From Adiantum capillus-veneris (lineage: Eukaryota > Streptophyta > Polypodiopsida > Polypodiales > Pteridaceae), in contig CM043968.1 in assembly GCA_014529385.2 (NCBI GenBank), positions 131,496,018-131,560,017 on the forward strand: a stretch of DNA of 64,000 bases, read 5' to 3'. The position numbers were made by a program, and so were the translations under genes. The notes beneath the pieces are model-generated. The model did not search any database and was not told where the DNA came from. It saw only the letters and a list, made by a program, of their open reading frames with translations. Positions 44,990-58,908 of the stretch are shown here, in pieces. Numbering within the stretch: the first letter of the stretch is position 1; each line of letters opens with the position of its first letter.

Positions 44990-46165
44990 ATGGCTGTGCC
45001 CGAATCCTTTCAAGTTTCATCGCTATCTCACGCTCTCTTCTCACAACAAGCTAGACTCCAAGTGAGCGAAATGGGTTCTGGAAGCCGTCTGGCTCTGCTG
45101 GTGCAGCACTCCTTCCGCAGGATCAGCAGCACAAGCACAAGCACTGCTAGCCCTCTTCCGCCGCAGCAGCAGAAACTCTACTCAGGCGCAGCAATAGGGA
45201 CATGCAGATTTGAGGCCGATCTGGCCGCACGGGCGCAGCAGCTGCAGCTGCAGACCGGCGGCGGCAGCGCCCATCTCAACTGGCTGATCGACGCCTGTGC
45301 CTGCACGCTCGCCACCCACTCCTCCCTTGCCTCGCTCCTTATCCATACCCCCTCATCTACACAGGAACATCCTTCTCCAGATCCCTATGCACAGCTCAAC
45401 TCACAGTTAGCAGCTATACCTCGAGAGCGCGCAGACGAGGTGCTGAGCTTTCTCGACGTCTGCACCTCCCTCCAGCACATGGCTGAGGACGCTGAGCGCC
45501 AGCTAGGCTGGCTGCAGCGGGCGCTGCACATCGCGGGGCAGGCCCTGCGGATGCCTCACATGACACGCGCCAAGATACAGGCAGCCGCCCATCGGCTCAG
45601 ATCGGCCTGCCATCAGCTGGACGTCAATGCCAGCAAGCATTCCAGGGACGCAGCGCACGCTGCCCTCAAGCGATCAGTGCAGACAGCAGCCCCTGCATTA
45701 AGCACTTCAGATCTGGCCGCCTTGGACGTCACCCTGCTCATCTCCTTGCTGATACTTGCTTCCACCCTCTCCACCTTCTCTGCTCCCACCAGCTCTGCCA
45801 TGCGCAGCACGTGCAAGCTGGTCGCCCGATACTGCAGCAGGGCCCGGTCAAGGGCGACAGTAGGACCACTCTTGTGGGCAGCCCCTCTGCAGCGGCTGCA
45901 GCGCGATCTCAGGCGGGAGGAGATGGGTGCTGTCTTCCTGGAGCTGCAAGGCCTTCACTCTTCCTCAGCCTCCCTCCTCGCCGCCATGACGGCTGATCAG
46001 CTAGACAGCAGTGAGGGCGTGCAGGTGTTGCAGATGACGCAGGGCGTGGATAGCCTGCGTAAGAGGGCGCAAGAAGCCCAAGCGTGTTTGTCCACGCTTC
46101 GGTCTCACCTGGCCTCCCTCTTTCAGGCGCTTCTCTCGCTCCGCCTCGCCCTCCTAGATCACTGA
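44990..46165 (+). CDS. BPS1-like (DUF241) family protein, copy 2
   Basis: Encodes the same 391 residues as 14602-15777 with no amino-acid difference, so the paralogues are either very young or homogenised. Key landmarks are the same: LDVC helix at 155-158, hydrophobic helix at 249-263, C-terminal helix at 353-390, possible internal start at Met28 (45071). It is the second visible copy of the only convincing host gene in the array; a third copy would fall right of the window. Family and role as for copy 1: plant-specific, proposed from the layout of the BPS1/DUF241 pattern, function unknown. Expression from tandem copies would raise dosage without new protein sequence. Confidence 0.68.
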   Translation: MAVPESFQVSSLSHALFSQQARLQVSEMGSGSRLALLVQHSFRRISSTSTSTASPLPPQQQKLYSGAAIGTCRFEADLAARAQQLQLQTGGGSAHLNWLIDACACTLATHSSLASLLIHTPSSTQEHPSPDPYAQLNSQLAAIPRERADEVLSFLDVCTSLQHMAEDAERQLGWLQRALHIAGQALRMPHMTRAKIQAAAHRLRSACHQLDVNASKHSRDAAHAALKRSVQTAAPALSTSDLAALDVTLLISLLILASTLSTFSAPTSSAMRSTCKLVARYCSRARSRATVGPLLWAAPLQRLQRDLRREEMGAVFLELQGLHSSSASLLAAMTADQLDSSEGVQVLQMTQGVDSLRKRAQEAQACLSTLRSHLASLFQALLSLRLALLDH

Positions 46166-46222
46166 TCATCAAGGAGCCAGCGCCCCCAATTTTGCCCGCT
46201 AGCTCACCCGCACCATGAGCTA

Positions 46223-46700
46223 CAGCCCGCTACACTCATGTACACAGAGTAGGCACTTTCCTCTTCTAATCTAATTGAATATAATTGAGGCTTGTACAAA
46301 ATATTTCACGTGTCAAAAGCAACATTAATATACTTTAGCCTGTCTCGCTGTCAAAACTGCTAACAAAAAAAAGCCATCATTAAAACCTCGTTCTGCAAGT
46401 TGAACTAGCTTACTGGCAGCCAAAGAATATTTATGCAAGTAGAGAACAGGAAATATATTAAAGAAAAGAGAAAGAAATACAACTTTGCCTCGCAGGTGGG
46501 GATAGAGGCATCCCTCGCATCGCTTCAAAAGGGAAAAAAAGCTAGAGTTCTAGGCAGGCAAAATCCATAATTAATCTCCCTCTAGAGTAGATCTTAAGCA
46601 TAAGATCCTTCAAAAGATGCCATCTATGATTTCTTTGGATAACATGTAGGGGGGCCATTGGCAACATCTTGCATCTGATTAACTTTAGCCTGTCTCGCTG
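46223..46700 (-). mobile_element. 5'-truncated LINE 3' fragment (copy 2)
   Basis: Counterpart of 15835-16330, lacking a short duplicated ATTAATCTG step that copy 1 has at about 16288. Confidence 0.65.
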
Positions 46701-47021
46701 TCAACACTGCTAACAAAAACAAGGTGAAGAATCACTGTGGCCTGCTAAGGAAATGTGATGGAAAAGTAGATGAGAGTTGTAAAAGAACATTTATATTATA
46801 GAAGGAAGATAATATTTAAGTAACCTTCCTTTTCAATCAAAGAGGACTTTGTCCACCATCAAAAACCTCTATATCAACGGTTCAAAAGATGCACATTTTC
46901 TCAATCTTCCCCCATGGCTTTCTGAAGGCTAAAAAAGCTTTATTATTACATTGACTTCTTTGAGCTTTCATCACTTCACACCATGTAATCAAGTTTGATC
47001 CAAGATAGACCAAAAGCAAGA

Positions 47022-47065
<44 letters not shown>

Positions 47066-47968
47066 CCCAATAGAAGTAGAGTACTCCTAAGTTTGTTGAA
47101 CAAGGGCTAGCACCTCATGCAAAATAATGTCTATCATAAGCTTTTAAGTTTGGTACTATCAAAGAATTCTTTGCAGCATCTTACATATATTTATGTTTGT
47201 TGCATCTTACATATGTTATGTTTGTTAGAATATATCAAGAGGCTATGTCATGCATCATTTTTAAAAATGCAATAATAGGAAGAGAGTATTGATTGTGTTC
47301 CACTTGGAAAAGAAGATATCCCTACAAGAAAAGAGGCAATGTTTCTTTGGCGGGGACGAGCGGTACAAAGAGAACCCCCACACCACAAGGGATCGTTTTC
47401 AATGACCCCCAGCCAGTGTCCGAGAAAAGTGTGCCTCAGCTTAGCCTTGAGCCGGTTGCAAAATCAAAGTAGCCGGTTGAGGGGAGGACAAGAAGGAGAA
47501 AATTCCGCTTAAAATACATGGAAAATAGTGTAATTTTGCAAAAATACGGGCTAGTATGGTAAAATTTCCGGTTCAAATTTGTCTTGGAGGGATTTTTGAA
47601 TGTTTGTGAAAATAATTTTTCCCGGAACACTGCCCCCAGCAAGAGTGAAAGAAATGGACCCCCAAAGCCATTTGTGCCTCACAACCACACGTTGAAGGAA
47701 AGAAACGTAAGCCTTTAAAGTGAGAGAGAGTGAAAGGGATATTGTTCTCAAAAGGTGTGCAACATAAGATTTGACTGATAAACAAGATGTTCAATCGATT
47801 ATGATATTAATTTTTGTAATGATATGGAACCCATTCTCTTAAATAAAAGAACTGTTTTACAAACTAAAATAACAAAAATACGTGAAAGAGGACGAAAAAG
47901 ATTGTGTCTGTCCAAATTTTTAATGGTCCTCTTTAAAGAAAGAAGTACACAATTGTCAACACCTTTCA
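46701..47968. other. Unassigned sequence with a (TC)n tract (copy 2)
   Basis: Counterpart of 16331-17589; the TC tract is at 47025-47063. No gene recognised. Confidence 0.4.
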
Positions 47969-49910
47969 CAAAAACCTAATAAAAATATTTGAAAACAACC
48001 AGATTGTACACGTGTCCACCATCCGATCGACTTGCATCCACGGTCCAAAAATTGCACCAAAAATCCACCCACCCTACTATGGCCTTCTGTGCACAAGCCA
48101 AAAAGCCATCTTTAAAACCTCGTTCTGCAAGTTGAACTAGCTTGCTGGCAGCCAAAGAATATTTATGCAAGTAGAGAACAGGAAATATATTAAAGAAAAG
48201 AGAAAGAAATACAACTTTGCCTCGCAGGTGGGGACAGAGGCATCCCTTCAAAAGGAAAAAAAGCTAGAGTTCTAGGCATGCAAAATCCATAATTAATCTC
48301 CCTCTAGAGTAGATCTCAAGCATAAGATCCTTCCAAAGATGCCATCTATGATTTCTTTGGATAACATACAAGGGGCCATTGGCAACATCTTGCATCTGAT
48401 TAATGGCAACATCTTGCATCTGATTAATACAAGAGAGACAGTAACTTTCTTTAATTGTATGACAAAGGGATTGGAGTTGTCCTCCATTTTTGCTTGAAGA
48501 TTGTTTCTATCCTCAGAGATGGCTAGCAAGCCCACAAGTAAGCCATTCTCCACATATTCCATAGTGGAATATCCATCCTGACCTTTGAACCCATTGTTTA
48601 GAGCACCAATTGAGGCTCATCCACCCTGCAAATAATTTCTTCAAGACAACCAGAAGAAATATTGTTCAAAGGTTAGAAATCTGGATAGGGGTTAGTCATG
48701 TTCCATTTCTCTACAAATCCCCCCAGGTTCTAATCCCTCCTTTGAAACACTTGTGAGCTTTGATTGTCAGAATTTTACCAAGCTTTTTGGCAGCCCACCC
48801 CAACCAAATAGAATCCTCGGTTAACATATGGCAGTTAGACAAAATAGACTTGGGTAAGTGTAAAACCTCTCTGATGCTGAACCAAGAATTCCACACTCTA
48901 ATAATGAGTTGGAAGCCTACGTGTTTGAATTTCTAGCCAGAGGAGATCACATCCCAAAGAGAGAGATTTCTCTGAGCTTTGTAATCTTGCGCATAGAATT
49001 AAGGAATGTGTCTTTTAATCAAACAGGCCCAGAAGCCTTCACTATCGATGGCTCTAACTATCCATTTGCCTACCATTTTGACTGCCATGTTGTCTATATC
49101 CAGAATGCCTAAGCCTCCCCTTGTTTTGTGGTAGCAGCAAGTCTTCCAAGCAACTTTGGGAATTATAGTAAATTCCTTAGAGCCACCCCAAAGAAACCTT
49201 CTTGCCAAAGACACTACTTGCTTGAGTTGGGTAGAGGTGGGCCTACAATATGAAAGGAAAACAAAGACACTACTTGCTTGAGTTGGGTACAGGTGGGCTT
49301 CCAACATGAAACGAAAACAAAGGTCCTAGAAGCCAAAGAGGGTTGAAAAGCCTGTCCCATAAACACTTTCCTTGTGAGTTTGTCCATGATCCACTCCCAC
49401 CTTTGCTCCATAGTTACCTTGAACCCCATTAGGATCGCCAAAAGCCTGAAGACCTAGCCATTTGATATCACTTTGCAGCCTACATCTATGACAAAGGAGG
49501 GAGTTACCCCATTTGAAGCTTTAAAACTAATCTTTTGATGGCGAATTTGTGACCCAATAGCTTGACAAAAAATATTCAGACATTCCATGAAATCATCAAC
49601 TGATTCATTATCTACATTAGTAAGAGCATTTGTATCATCTACAAACATTTGTAAACAAAGATCATTTGAGGACCCAACAATCTTGATACCTGTTAACTTG
49701 CCTTCTTGCATCCTTTTCTTAACCAGCCAGCCAAATGCATCTGAGGCAATAGCAAACAAGAGTGGGGCTAAAGGGGAGCCGTGCCTGATAGACCTCATCA
49801 GAATAATTACATTAGTTAACTCCCCATTCACAAATATTCTGGTAAAGGAATTTCCAAACAATACCTGAACAAACCTGATGGATTTTTTGCCCAATCAGAT
49901 AAGAAGCGTT
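47969..49910 (-). pseudogene. L1-type LINE reverse transcriptase, C-terminal half (copy 2)
   Basis: Counterpart of 17590-19530. Here the RT core is one open frame of 146 codons (49894-49454), from VQVLFGNSFTRIFVNGE through SPLAPLLFAIASDAFGWLVK to MFVDDTNAL, because the T lost in copy 1 is present (TCCTTTTCTT). The rest is broken as in copy 1 by the 56-bp duplication and other shifts. Endonuclease and the RT N-terminus are missing, so it is still a dead fragment. Confidence 0.85.
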
Positions 49911-52500
49911 TTTTAAATAAGTGACGGTATTTCCATGAGGGACACTCTCGAGAGAGGAAAACAAGTCACAATGTGAAGTAATGTGCTTTGTAACACCACT
50001 ATCAAAGTACCAAACATGTGAATGTGCAACAACTAACATACATGCATCATGATAGGAGGATCATAAATACCGCATTTGCATCTACATCAATAGCACAATC
50101 ATCATTTCTAGAAGATTTTGCAATTGCTTTATTGGTTGTAGATCAAGCCTCTTTCTTCTTGGCCTTTTTTGTCTTCAACTTAGGACATTGCTTTATCAAA
50201 TGAGAATTAACCTTGCAATAATGGCATGTGTCATAAATTAAATCTAATATCTAACCAACCCAAATGATTTTCTCACATTAAGCTGATCATTTAATGTGGG
50301 ATAATAAATGGGAACAATGGCTAGAATATAGACATGTGCGTACGGATCTATCTCAACACGGGGCCAATAGTAAAGGGGTCCAAATGAGACATGGTCTGTC
50401 AAAGATAAAGGATAACTAATGGAGCTTAAAATACCTTAGGGTTAGCCTCATTAAAGACCTCCAATGGTTAGTGTTAAAAGTCCCTTCACCTTAGGCAAGC
50501 TAGGGTTGAGCTTGAGGTGGGAACCCGACCTAAGCTTGAGGTGCTTGTCGTGCTTGATGACTAAGGTGCTTGAGGTGCTTGTCATGCTTGATGACTAAGG
50601 TAATTGAAGTGCTTGTCATACTTAATGAGGAAGGTGCTTGAGAAGCTTCCCATGCATGGGGGGTAAGGTGCTTGAGCCAAAAAGAGACCCAAGAAAGGAG
50701 GTGGAAAGTCCCAAAGTTAGGGGAATCTTTGACTTAATCTCCCACTCACCCAAAGGGCACCCCTTTTCTCAAGGGGCACATGGGACACATGTCAGACTCT
50801 CCTTATGCTTAGCCACATGGTTTGTTTGAATGCTATAATTGGCTGGGCTAAAGAGGGGTCCAATGAGCTTCTAGTTCCATCCAACAAATATCTAGATATT
50901 TTCAAGCTCTCTCTCTCTCTAAGGGATAAGGAGGCCACTTGTTCAAAGACTACCCATGTAGTTGAAACGTATGCTGCATGTGATTGGTAAGGAGGCGAGG
51001 GGTCCAATGAGCTTGAGACATGGAAAAAAGGGTAGAACTCACCCCAAGCAAGCAAGGGGTGTGCTAGGGGGGTATACACCACACACACACAATCATTTTG
51101 TGGATTCATTCTCACTTGGTGAAAGTACAGGAACTCTACCTCCTTCTCCAAGCTTGTGAGAAGTTAGAGCCTACACCAACACTCTTGGCTATGGAATGAA
51201 AATCCAACCAAGAGCCATGCTTCAATGCTTAAGCTTTCCATCGTCATTACTATGCTATTATGTATGCTAGCAAGACGATTGATGATAAGGAGGAGCTATT
51301 TCTTTCTCCTATGGAATGTTTCTTCTTCCTCTTCACTACCCTCATTCCCCGCTAGCTCTCTCCACCTTTGAAGGTGTTTGAGGCCTTGGGACTGAGGCTT
51401 GGGATAGTTAATGCTTTCTACAAAGTTTATGTTATGCTTGTGATGCATGATGATTTCCATCTTCATTGCATCACCTAGGTCACAAGGAACACAAAGATTG
51501 TATTGTACCAAGTCTCTCTTGATGGGAGAAACTATAATACAAATGCCTATTGGAGGGGGGACCGGCTCCGTATGAATCCGGTCCTCAACTGTTGTCATGT
51601 TCTCTAAACTCTCTTTCTTGCAAAAGTATTTTTCATGCCAAGTTAACTAAGTACCATGTTTATGTTGCTATCATCAATTAAGTTCACCCGCTATACTCAA
51701 AAATTAACCTCACAAGAGTGCTTTATCTAATTTCTTAATTCCGCTACTACTATCAAAGTTCTTAGGCCATTTCCATTACAGCATGCATCTTCTTCTTGCC
51801 TTTTTCACCAAAATTCCTAGAGAAGTTGATGCCAGCAAAAGCATTAGATATGAGAGATGATCTACTACTCACAAAATAACCACGAGAAGTGGTTGCATTG
51901 GTTACCACCTCCAACAAAATCCTGCTCAAGTGCATGATGTTCAGCCATTTTCTTTCTTGAAAGTGACTCTTGTAATAGCAATGTGCATATGCATCAAGAA
52001 CAATATGCACAAATTATCTGTCAAAAATAACTTCACTTGCAAAAACCAGTTTCTCATTGATATACTTGACACAAGCAAGAAAAGTATCCATGTCATCTTC
52101 CTCTTGCATAATCTTTGACTCGATCTCTTTACACAGTAATGTAATTTTAGCCTAATTGCAACTTACATAAAGACCAATCAAAGTATCCCAAGCCTTTGTC
52201 ATTGATTTTATTGATAAATGTGAGGAGTGATATTGTGTTTCACACATAATGCAATCAATGCATGCGCCTGAGCATCTCTAACATCCCAACAAGATTGCAT
52301 AGTTGTAGGCAAAACCAACTCTAACAGCAACAAACATGCTAGAACCCGCAACATCCTCAATAGATCCTGTATCCATAGAAGGTGGATGTGAATCAATGTC
52401 TTGCACAACATTGTACACAAGAACATGCGTCATCAGATAAGCCCACATTGGGTAGTTGTCCCCATCCAATTTTTCCTCAGCACAGCGAACATCTCGAAAT
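49910..52500 (-). pseudogene. Ty1/copia gag-protease fragment, split by a solo LTR (copy 2)
   Basis: Counterpart of 19530-22120: gag start near 52450, UBN2-like part near 52200-52070, CCHC knuckle near 50226-50185 and DSGV protease near 50010-49970. Same disabling changes, so the damage predates the amplification. Confidence 0.85.
50229..51780. mobile_element. Solo LTR, 1552 bp, GCATG target duplication (copy 2)
   Basis: Same length, ends and GCATG flanks (50224-50228 and 51781-51785) as in copy 1. Only scattered substitutions separate the two (for example GAGAC for GAGAG at 50390). Shared presence shows it was inserted before the segment was amplified. Confidence 0.85.
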
Positions 52501-52524
52501 CATTTATGTTATTGTCAACCAATG

Positions 52525-53040
52525 CGAGTGATTTCGTTCTGCAAGCTGAACTAGCTTACTGGCAGCCAAGATTTATGCAACTGGTCCTTTTTTTTTAGAG
52601 GACAGGAAATATATTAAAGAAAATAAATTAAATACAACTTTTTCTCACGCGTGGGGAGAGAGGCATCCCTTCAAAAGAAAAAAAAAACTAGAGTTCTAGG
52701 CAGGCAAAATCCATAACTAATCTCCCTCTAGAGTAGATCTTAAGCATAAGACCCTTCCAAAGATGCCATCTACGATTTTTTTGGAGAACATGCAGGGGCC
52801 ATTGGCAACATCTTGCATCTGATTGATACAAGAGATAAAGTAAGTTTCTTTAACTGTATGACAAAGGGGTTGGAGTTTTCCTCCATTTTTTGCTTGAACA
52901 TTGTTTCTATCCTTTAAGACTACCAAGCCCACGGGTACACCAGTCTCCACATATTCCAGAGTGAAATATCCATCCTAACATGTACACCCATTGTTTAGAG
53001 CACCAATTGAGGCCCGGCCACTTCTTGTTTAACTTCCTTT
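52525..53040 (-). mobile_element. 5'-truncated LINE 3' fragment at the unit junction (copy 2)
   Basis: Counterpart of 22145-22660, with an A-run one base shorter near 52680. It again adjoins the unit junction at 53079. Confidence 0.65.
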
Positions 53041-53179
53041 CTAGTTGCTCATCAAATTCTAGTATGCAGGAGAACTTCTTGTAGGCCTTCTAAGCATATT
53101 GTTGCAGATAGATTTCCTTGTTCTGCCTAAATTTTGAACTCATTTGTAGAAGTATCAACTTATCCAACCTGCAAACAAT

Positions 53180-53456
53180 TTTTTCTCCCCCTAGCTCATC
53201 TGCATTATAAGATACAACCCGCTACACTCATTTGTGCTACTAGAACTTTCCTCTTCTAATTGAATATAATTGAGGCTTTGTACAAAATATTTCACGAGAC
53301 TCGTGTTAAAAGCAAAAATATACTTTAGCTTGTGCAACTCGTTTTTGTCTCACTGTCACAACACTGCTAAGAGAAAAAGACATTTTTAAAACCTCCTTCT
53401 GTAAGGTGAACTAGCTAATTATTGGTAGCCAAAATTTATGCAACTGGTCTTGCTTG
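53180..53456 (-). mobile_element. LINE 3'-tail fragment (copy 3)
   Basis: Counterpart of 100-370, sharing the TTATTGG variant with copy 2. Confidence 0.5.
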
Positions 53457-53485
53457 GTGGGTGTTGCTATAGAACATCCATATAA

Positions 53486-53487
<2 letters not shown>

Positions 53488-53580
<93 letters not shown>
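53488..53580. repeat. (GT)n(GA)n microsatellite (copy 3)
   Basis: Longer GT and shorter GA parts than in copy 2; followed by the AAGACCCTTTATCCC block shared with copy 2. Confidence 0.97.
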
Positions 53581-53583
<3 letters not shown>

Positions 53584-53936
53584 CCTTTATCCCAAAAATT
53601 TTCCTCCTCATATATTTTTTGCACCAAGTCAAAAAGCTCAACGTGATGTAACTTAATTTGAGTTGAATGTTGTAGAAGAGAGGGGGAATGAAATTGGTTC
53701 AAGTGACAATGAAGATAATTAATTTGTTATGCATTTATAATCACTCAATGCTCTTGGTCAGGTTTGCAAACTTTGGTCAAAAGAAGTTAAAGAAATAATG
53801 GGCAATCCATAGATCCAAGTAAACTTGAAAGGTCTGAAGATAGGGGAACAAAGAAGAGAGTTATCCATAACCAGAGAGAACACATGTAATTCATTTCTTG
53901 CAATGAAATTTTTTTGTTACTACAACTTTCTCTTCA

Positions 53937-54557
53937 AGAGAGGGGGAATATTGAAAATAATATATATTATTATGTTAAATAAATAACAAGAGGTGCAACA
54001 CCAAAATCGTGTCAACTATGAAATCTAAAAACGTTTTATTGCGTCCTTTTACTGCATTTTGTAGAGAGAGAGAGTCCAAAATGGTCCGACCAAAGAAGAG
54101 AGAGGAGGACCGGGGGGGTATTTTTTTGTATTTCAAATATTACCACGGATATAGCCTCTCGTATTATCTTGATTATTGTTGCTTTAATTGCCACGCAAGC
54201 ACCTAAATCTAAAGCAAGCACCATTAGAGATGAGAAGCCAAACATGGGGATACATCTTTTGTTGAGGCATGGGTATGATAGAGTGAAGTGTGCCCACATT
54301 TTACTGGATTATAGCACCTATGTTAGTTTCTTCAAGCTCTATCTTTGCAATAATATGCACGTGGCCTACACTTTTGCAAGAATCTTTCTTATTCTCTTGC
54401 TTATCGTGGACATTTCTTCTTTTATTTTACTGCTTTTATTACTGCTTCTACTATCACACACTTCCCCTAAATAGCACACACATTTCACTCAAGCAGTTGT
54501 ATCAATGCACTCTTCGCATATTTTGAAAGGCTTTATGTAGTGGTACCAAAGAGCTCT
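53937..54557 (+). mobile_element. Possible LTR remnant (copy 3)
   Basis: Counterpart of 860-1480. A G-run one base longer at about 54112-54118 breaks the 154-codon frame seen in copies 1 and 2, which argues against that frame being a gene. Confidence 0.3.
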
Positions 54558-54988
54558 CTTGTCACGAAAAGGTGTTGAGCAAGGAGCACAATAAAGAAGC
54601 TCGATCTTCTTCAAAGCCTTCTTGCACTACGTACAACACAAAGCGCTAGCTTCACTTGCACCCATAACACTTCATAATAACAATGCTTCTTAGAAAAATG
54701 CAAAGCATTTATAATTTTTCATAAATAACTGCTCCAAAAAAATATAGATATTTTGACATCAATTAAGTTAATCACACCCACTTGATTAACATAACTTAAC
54801 ATGTTTCAAAAGATTAGAAATAGAAGAGGTGGGGATAGAGAGAGATGAATGGACGAACGACAAAAAAAAAATCATAACTTAAAGTATACAAAATGTTTAT
54901 GAATCACCTTCCAAAAGATCTCTACAAGAAGCATCATCCAATTCTAAGCCCAGGGCTCCTAAATCAAAAAAGAGAGAAATAGAATTAC

Positions 54989-56189
54989 CATTTTTGTGGA
55001 TGTGTTGGCTTTATCATCTTCAAATTCGTCATCCTCCATCTCATCATCATCATCATCATCATCATGGAAATCATCCTCACTAAGGCTTGCAGCTATGGGA
55101 CTTAAATCATCGATCTCTCTCTCCTCTGTCTCGCGCTCATCCAAAGTAGTAGGCGGGAGAGGGTCGAAGATGTTCGCTACTTCATTAGTGGTAAAAATGG
55201 TTCTCCCCCGAGGTGTTACGGGAACTACGAACCAAAGTTTTGGTTGGTGGATTGATGGGATATATATGACCTATAGAAGAGAAGTTCAAAGTGAGTAACA
55301 TTGGTATATATAATGTTACAAGAAAATAAGGGTAGAGAAGGTAGTCATTCACCTGCTCACAATTGCATGGAAAAACTAAATTGTCATACCTCCTTGTGTA
55401 ATGCATACTAGAGTCCACCATGTAGAGGTCATTCTCATGTCGTCTAGACACATTTTCAAGCCACTTGCACTTGAAGATGAAGGTATGAAAGGTTCTAAAA
55501 TTAACCTTTAGTTTCCTTTCAATAGTCCCACAATACCTGGCTTCATCACTATTTGTGTCAAAGTTTCCCATGATGCCACAGTCCATGGTGGTTCGATGCT
55601 CGTCAATATGACATGTACGAAAGCAAGAAAAAACTATACAATACGGTCTAAGTATATGATTACTCTAACTTTGGTACGCAACCTCGTACATACTCCCATT
55701 CTTTTTTGGTGATGTTCTCATGCTTTTTCTTCGATCATTCTCTCATGAATCCACTCGGCACTAGTGAGATCTTGGTTACATGCAAGGTGTCTAGGAACTG
55801 GGGGTGGCCTCCTACCTCCATGCGCTTGCTTCCATGCTTCCGTCTCCTGTAAACACATTGCCTTTGCCATTGTCCACAAGTCCACCCACTTGGTCATAAC
55901 CTTTGCATTGAGGATACAGAAGTTATTGACCACTTGGGATAGATTCATATCCATGTTAAATAATCTACCCTTTCCACTTGGCAAGTGTGAAGTCATCCTT
56001 GCATCCTCCTCATCTAATCACATGCATAGGCATTGAGGGATCAGCTTTTGCCAAACACTCTGAAAGGTAAACAAATGCCTCTTGCATAATCCACCCTTTG
56101 GCCATACATGCCTTTGGCTGGGACTATAGCTGCACAATATTTTTGAGAGTCTTTAAAAACCTCTCTAAAAAGAAAAGGAAAGGAAAGCT
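54989..56189 (-). pseudogene. Decayed CACTA transposase C-terminus (copy 3)
   Basis: Counterpart of 1910-3110. The acidic last exon is open here (visible as DERETEEREIDDLSP followed by an Asp run), as in copy 1 and unlike copy 2. Confidence 0.75.
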
Positions 56190-57832
56190 TCTTGGAAAGG
56201 AAAGTTTCTAACTTCAATTTTGTCAATTGGTATGTCAAGGTCCAAAAATAGAAACCTATGATGCTTCCATTGTGGCCAAAGTCCAATTTTGCTTTGAGAG
56301 TGTTTGTGTGTTGTCTATTGCTTGCTCACCGACTACAATTGAACCCGACTGTCTATCCACATTGATAATTATAACCCACCTATCACAAAGAGAGTTTTAT
56401 GGTGGGAAATTCAATTGACAAGAGAACTTGTGTCTCGTGTGGTGTATGAGTCATTAATAACTAGACCTAGGCATTTGCAATCGAATCTTGCAATGCAGAT
56501 GGTGATGGGAGTGCTAGTTTGAGAAAATGGGGAGCAACTAACGAGCAATGAGATCCTCTCTATATTAGAGGAGATGCAACCATTGATCCATATGCAAAAG
56601 TGTTGTTTTATTTTCTTGTCTCTAGCTGTACCTTTTTCACTTCCTTTTGGCTGACATGCATGCATGTAATGTTTATGTCAGGTATAAACATTGGATGAAA
56701 GAAGCAACTACTATATGAATTAGAGTCAGTGCAAAGTCCCAATTGATTCGGCTGAAAAACGAATGCGGCTATAGGTTTTTCCACAATATGCTATTTCTAG
56801 GGCAATCCACAGATCATAACAAAAGATGTCATGTGTTCAAAATGTCTATCAATGGACCTAGATTCTGGTGTTGATCTAGTAAATAGAATGCAACAAGATG
56901 GGAGTGGGGACTTGCAAAGAAGCTGGGTTTTCTTCAATCAGGTACGTAGGGTAGTGGGGTGGACAACAATGGTAGCACATGTCTACAATCTTGCATAAGT
57001 CCACCATCACATCTTCCTACTTTTTCCTTGTTCATTTGTAGCATTATTTTATAATGATGAAACTTTATAGGATTTTCAAGAAATTCAAACAATTTCCATC
57101 TGTAAGGTGATGGAAGAAGACACACAGGCACAGAAAACTGATTTTAAAGGATCATGGGGCAAATGAGGCCGGAGAAAATTGGAAATACATTCAAACTGTA
57201 TTCAATGGAGGACTTGACAATGTTATGGAAGGAAAATAACACTCATTCTTGTTTCATTGGGAGAAAATCTTGTACATTCACACCATGCAATATGTGCATA
57301 AAAATTCCCGAGATGAGCACAAGCATATGTGTGAATTGTGGTGTTGTACAAGGACTCAAGAAAAGGAAACTATCTTGTACATGACTATGTGATCTTGGTG
57401 GGTTTCTAGAAAAGTGTCCGACTATAACTTGTTGCAAATGGGTTGTTGGCTGAGTTGGTGGCATGTACAGTACCCTCACTAGAGAAAACACTTCGTCGAG
57501 GTAAACAATTCCATGCAACTTTTTGATAGAGTCTAGTATTTTAGTGCTTGAATGCAATCGCATAATAACAATATGTTGCATAAAGTGGATGATATCTCGT
57601 ACATTCCGACTACAAACCTTGTTGAAACCAAAGCACACAAGTTGGCATGCAAGTTAGGGAAACAAATAAATAATGAGCTTGTATGATGCATGCATGTCTA
57701 ATATATCAAACACTTTGCTTCAAACTGTGAAGATGCTTGCTTTTGGTGAGGGTAGACATCATGAAGCCAGACCATCTACATAAAAACTTGCTTTCTGGAC
57801 AAAACAAGTCCAAGCACCATGCCCAATTTCTA

Positions 57833-58848
57833 TTGCTAGAGAGATTGAGGATTGAATCAGAGGTACACCACTCTATCAACAACCAGCAATGGAGGGAGAT
57901 AACATTATAGTAGCCAAGAAAAAAAATAGGTTAGGAGAGTGATCTATGAGGAGGAGAATGCTTCACATCAATGTGAGTATCTCACTCAAAACATCATGTG
58001 AGCTAGTAGAGGTCTCCAAGAAACTTATACCAGAGTGGCCAATCAAGTAGTTGAAGAGCACAAAAGTGGGCTAGTGGTTGAGGAGATAGATATTCATAAG
58101 ACAATGTAGGAAATCCATCGTATACCAAAGGAAAGCAGGGCTCAATGTCAAGGGTGGTTAGTATCTAGAATCGGTAATGCAAAAAGAAATAAAGAACAAG
58201 GGTGTAGGCAGTATTGCACCATCCTTTTGGGGGGTTCGGACATGGGAAAGGTGTGATGTTAGTGCTCACGGTAATGGTTCAAAGGCACATTTCATGTGGT
58301 TTTTCAATGATAGGGTGGATCACACATGGCATATCCGTAACACAATCACTCAATTCCCTACAAGAGTCCCAAGTATATGACCAGTGGAAAATGGAACAAA
58401 CATAATTGCTTCATAGTTGCTAGAATCGGAGACAAGAGGCTTCATAGTAAATAAGGTTGAAATTAAGGAAACCAATATTGTGCATTGTTGGCCAGGAGTA
58501 TCAATACAAGCCTCCAAGAGAGTTGAGTTGACAGTAACCATGGAAGCCCGTATTGTGCAGTACACTCTGGTGAAAGCAGGTATGCATGAAAAATTCATAG
58601 TAAAGACATCTTCCTGACAAGTCTGGGGCGAGAGGTATGAATTTCATGTTTCAAGTAGCCCAATGTGTATGTGTGGAGACTTTGTAGAACGATTAGCACA
58701 AAGAAAACCATATATGGCCTGCAAGCATATTTACTTCATCTTCTTTCAGTACTTTGGCTTGGATTTAAACCACAATATGTTTATCCATTGGAACAAGATG
58801 ACAAATGAGGATCTGCTTTGTGTGTTCAACTATCATCATACATCATAA
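57833..58848 (+). pseudogene. SWIM zinc-finger pseudogene (copy 3)
   Basis: Counterpart of 4750-5765 with the same stops and finger. Private substitutions include TTTTGGGGGG at about 58229 and CATTGGAACAAG for CATCGGAACAAG at about 58790. Confidence 0.6.
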
Positions 58849-58908
58849 ATTAGAATTATTATTAAGTTGTTTCGATCAAATCCCCTAGTAGTGCAAATGA
58901 TTTTGTAG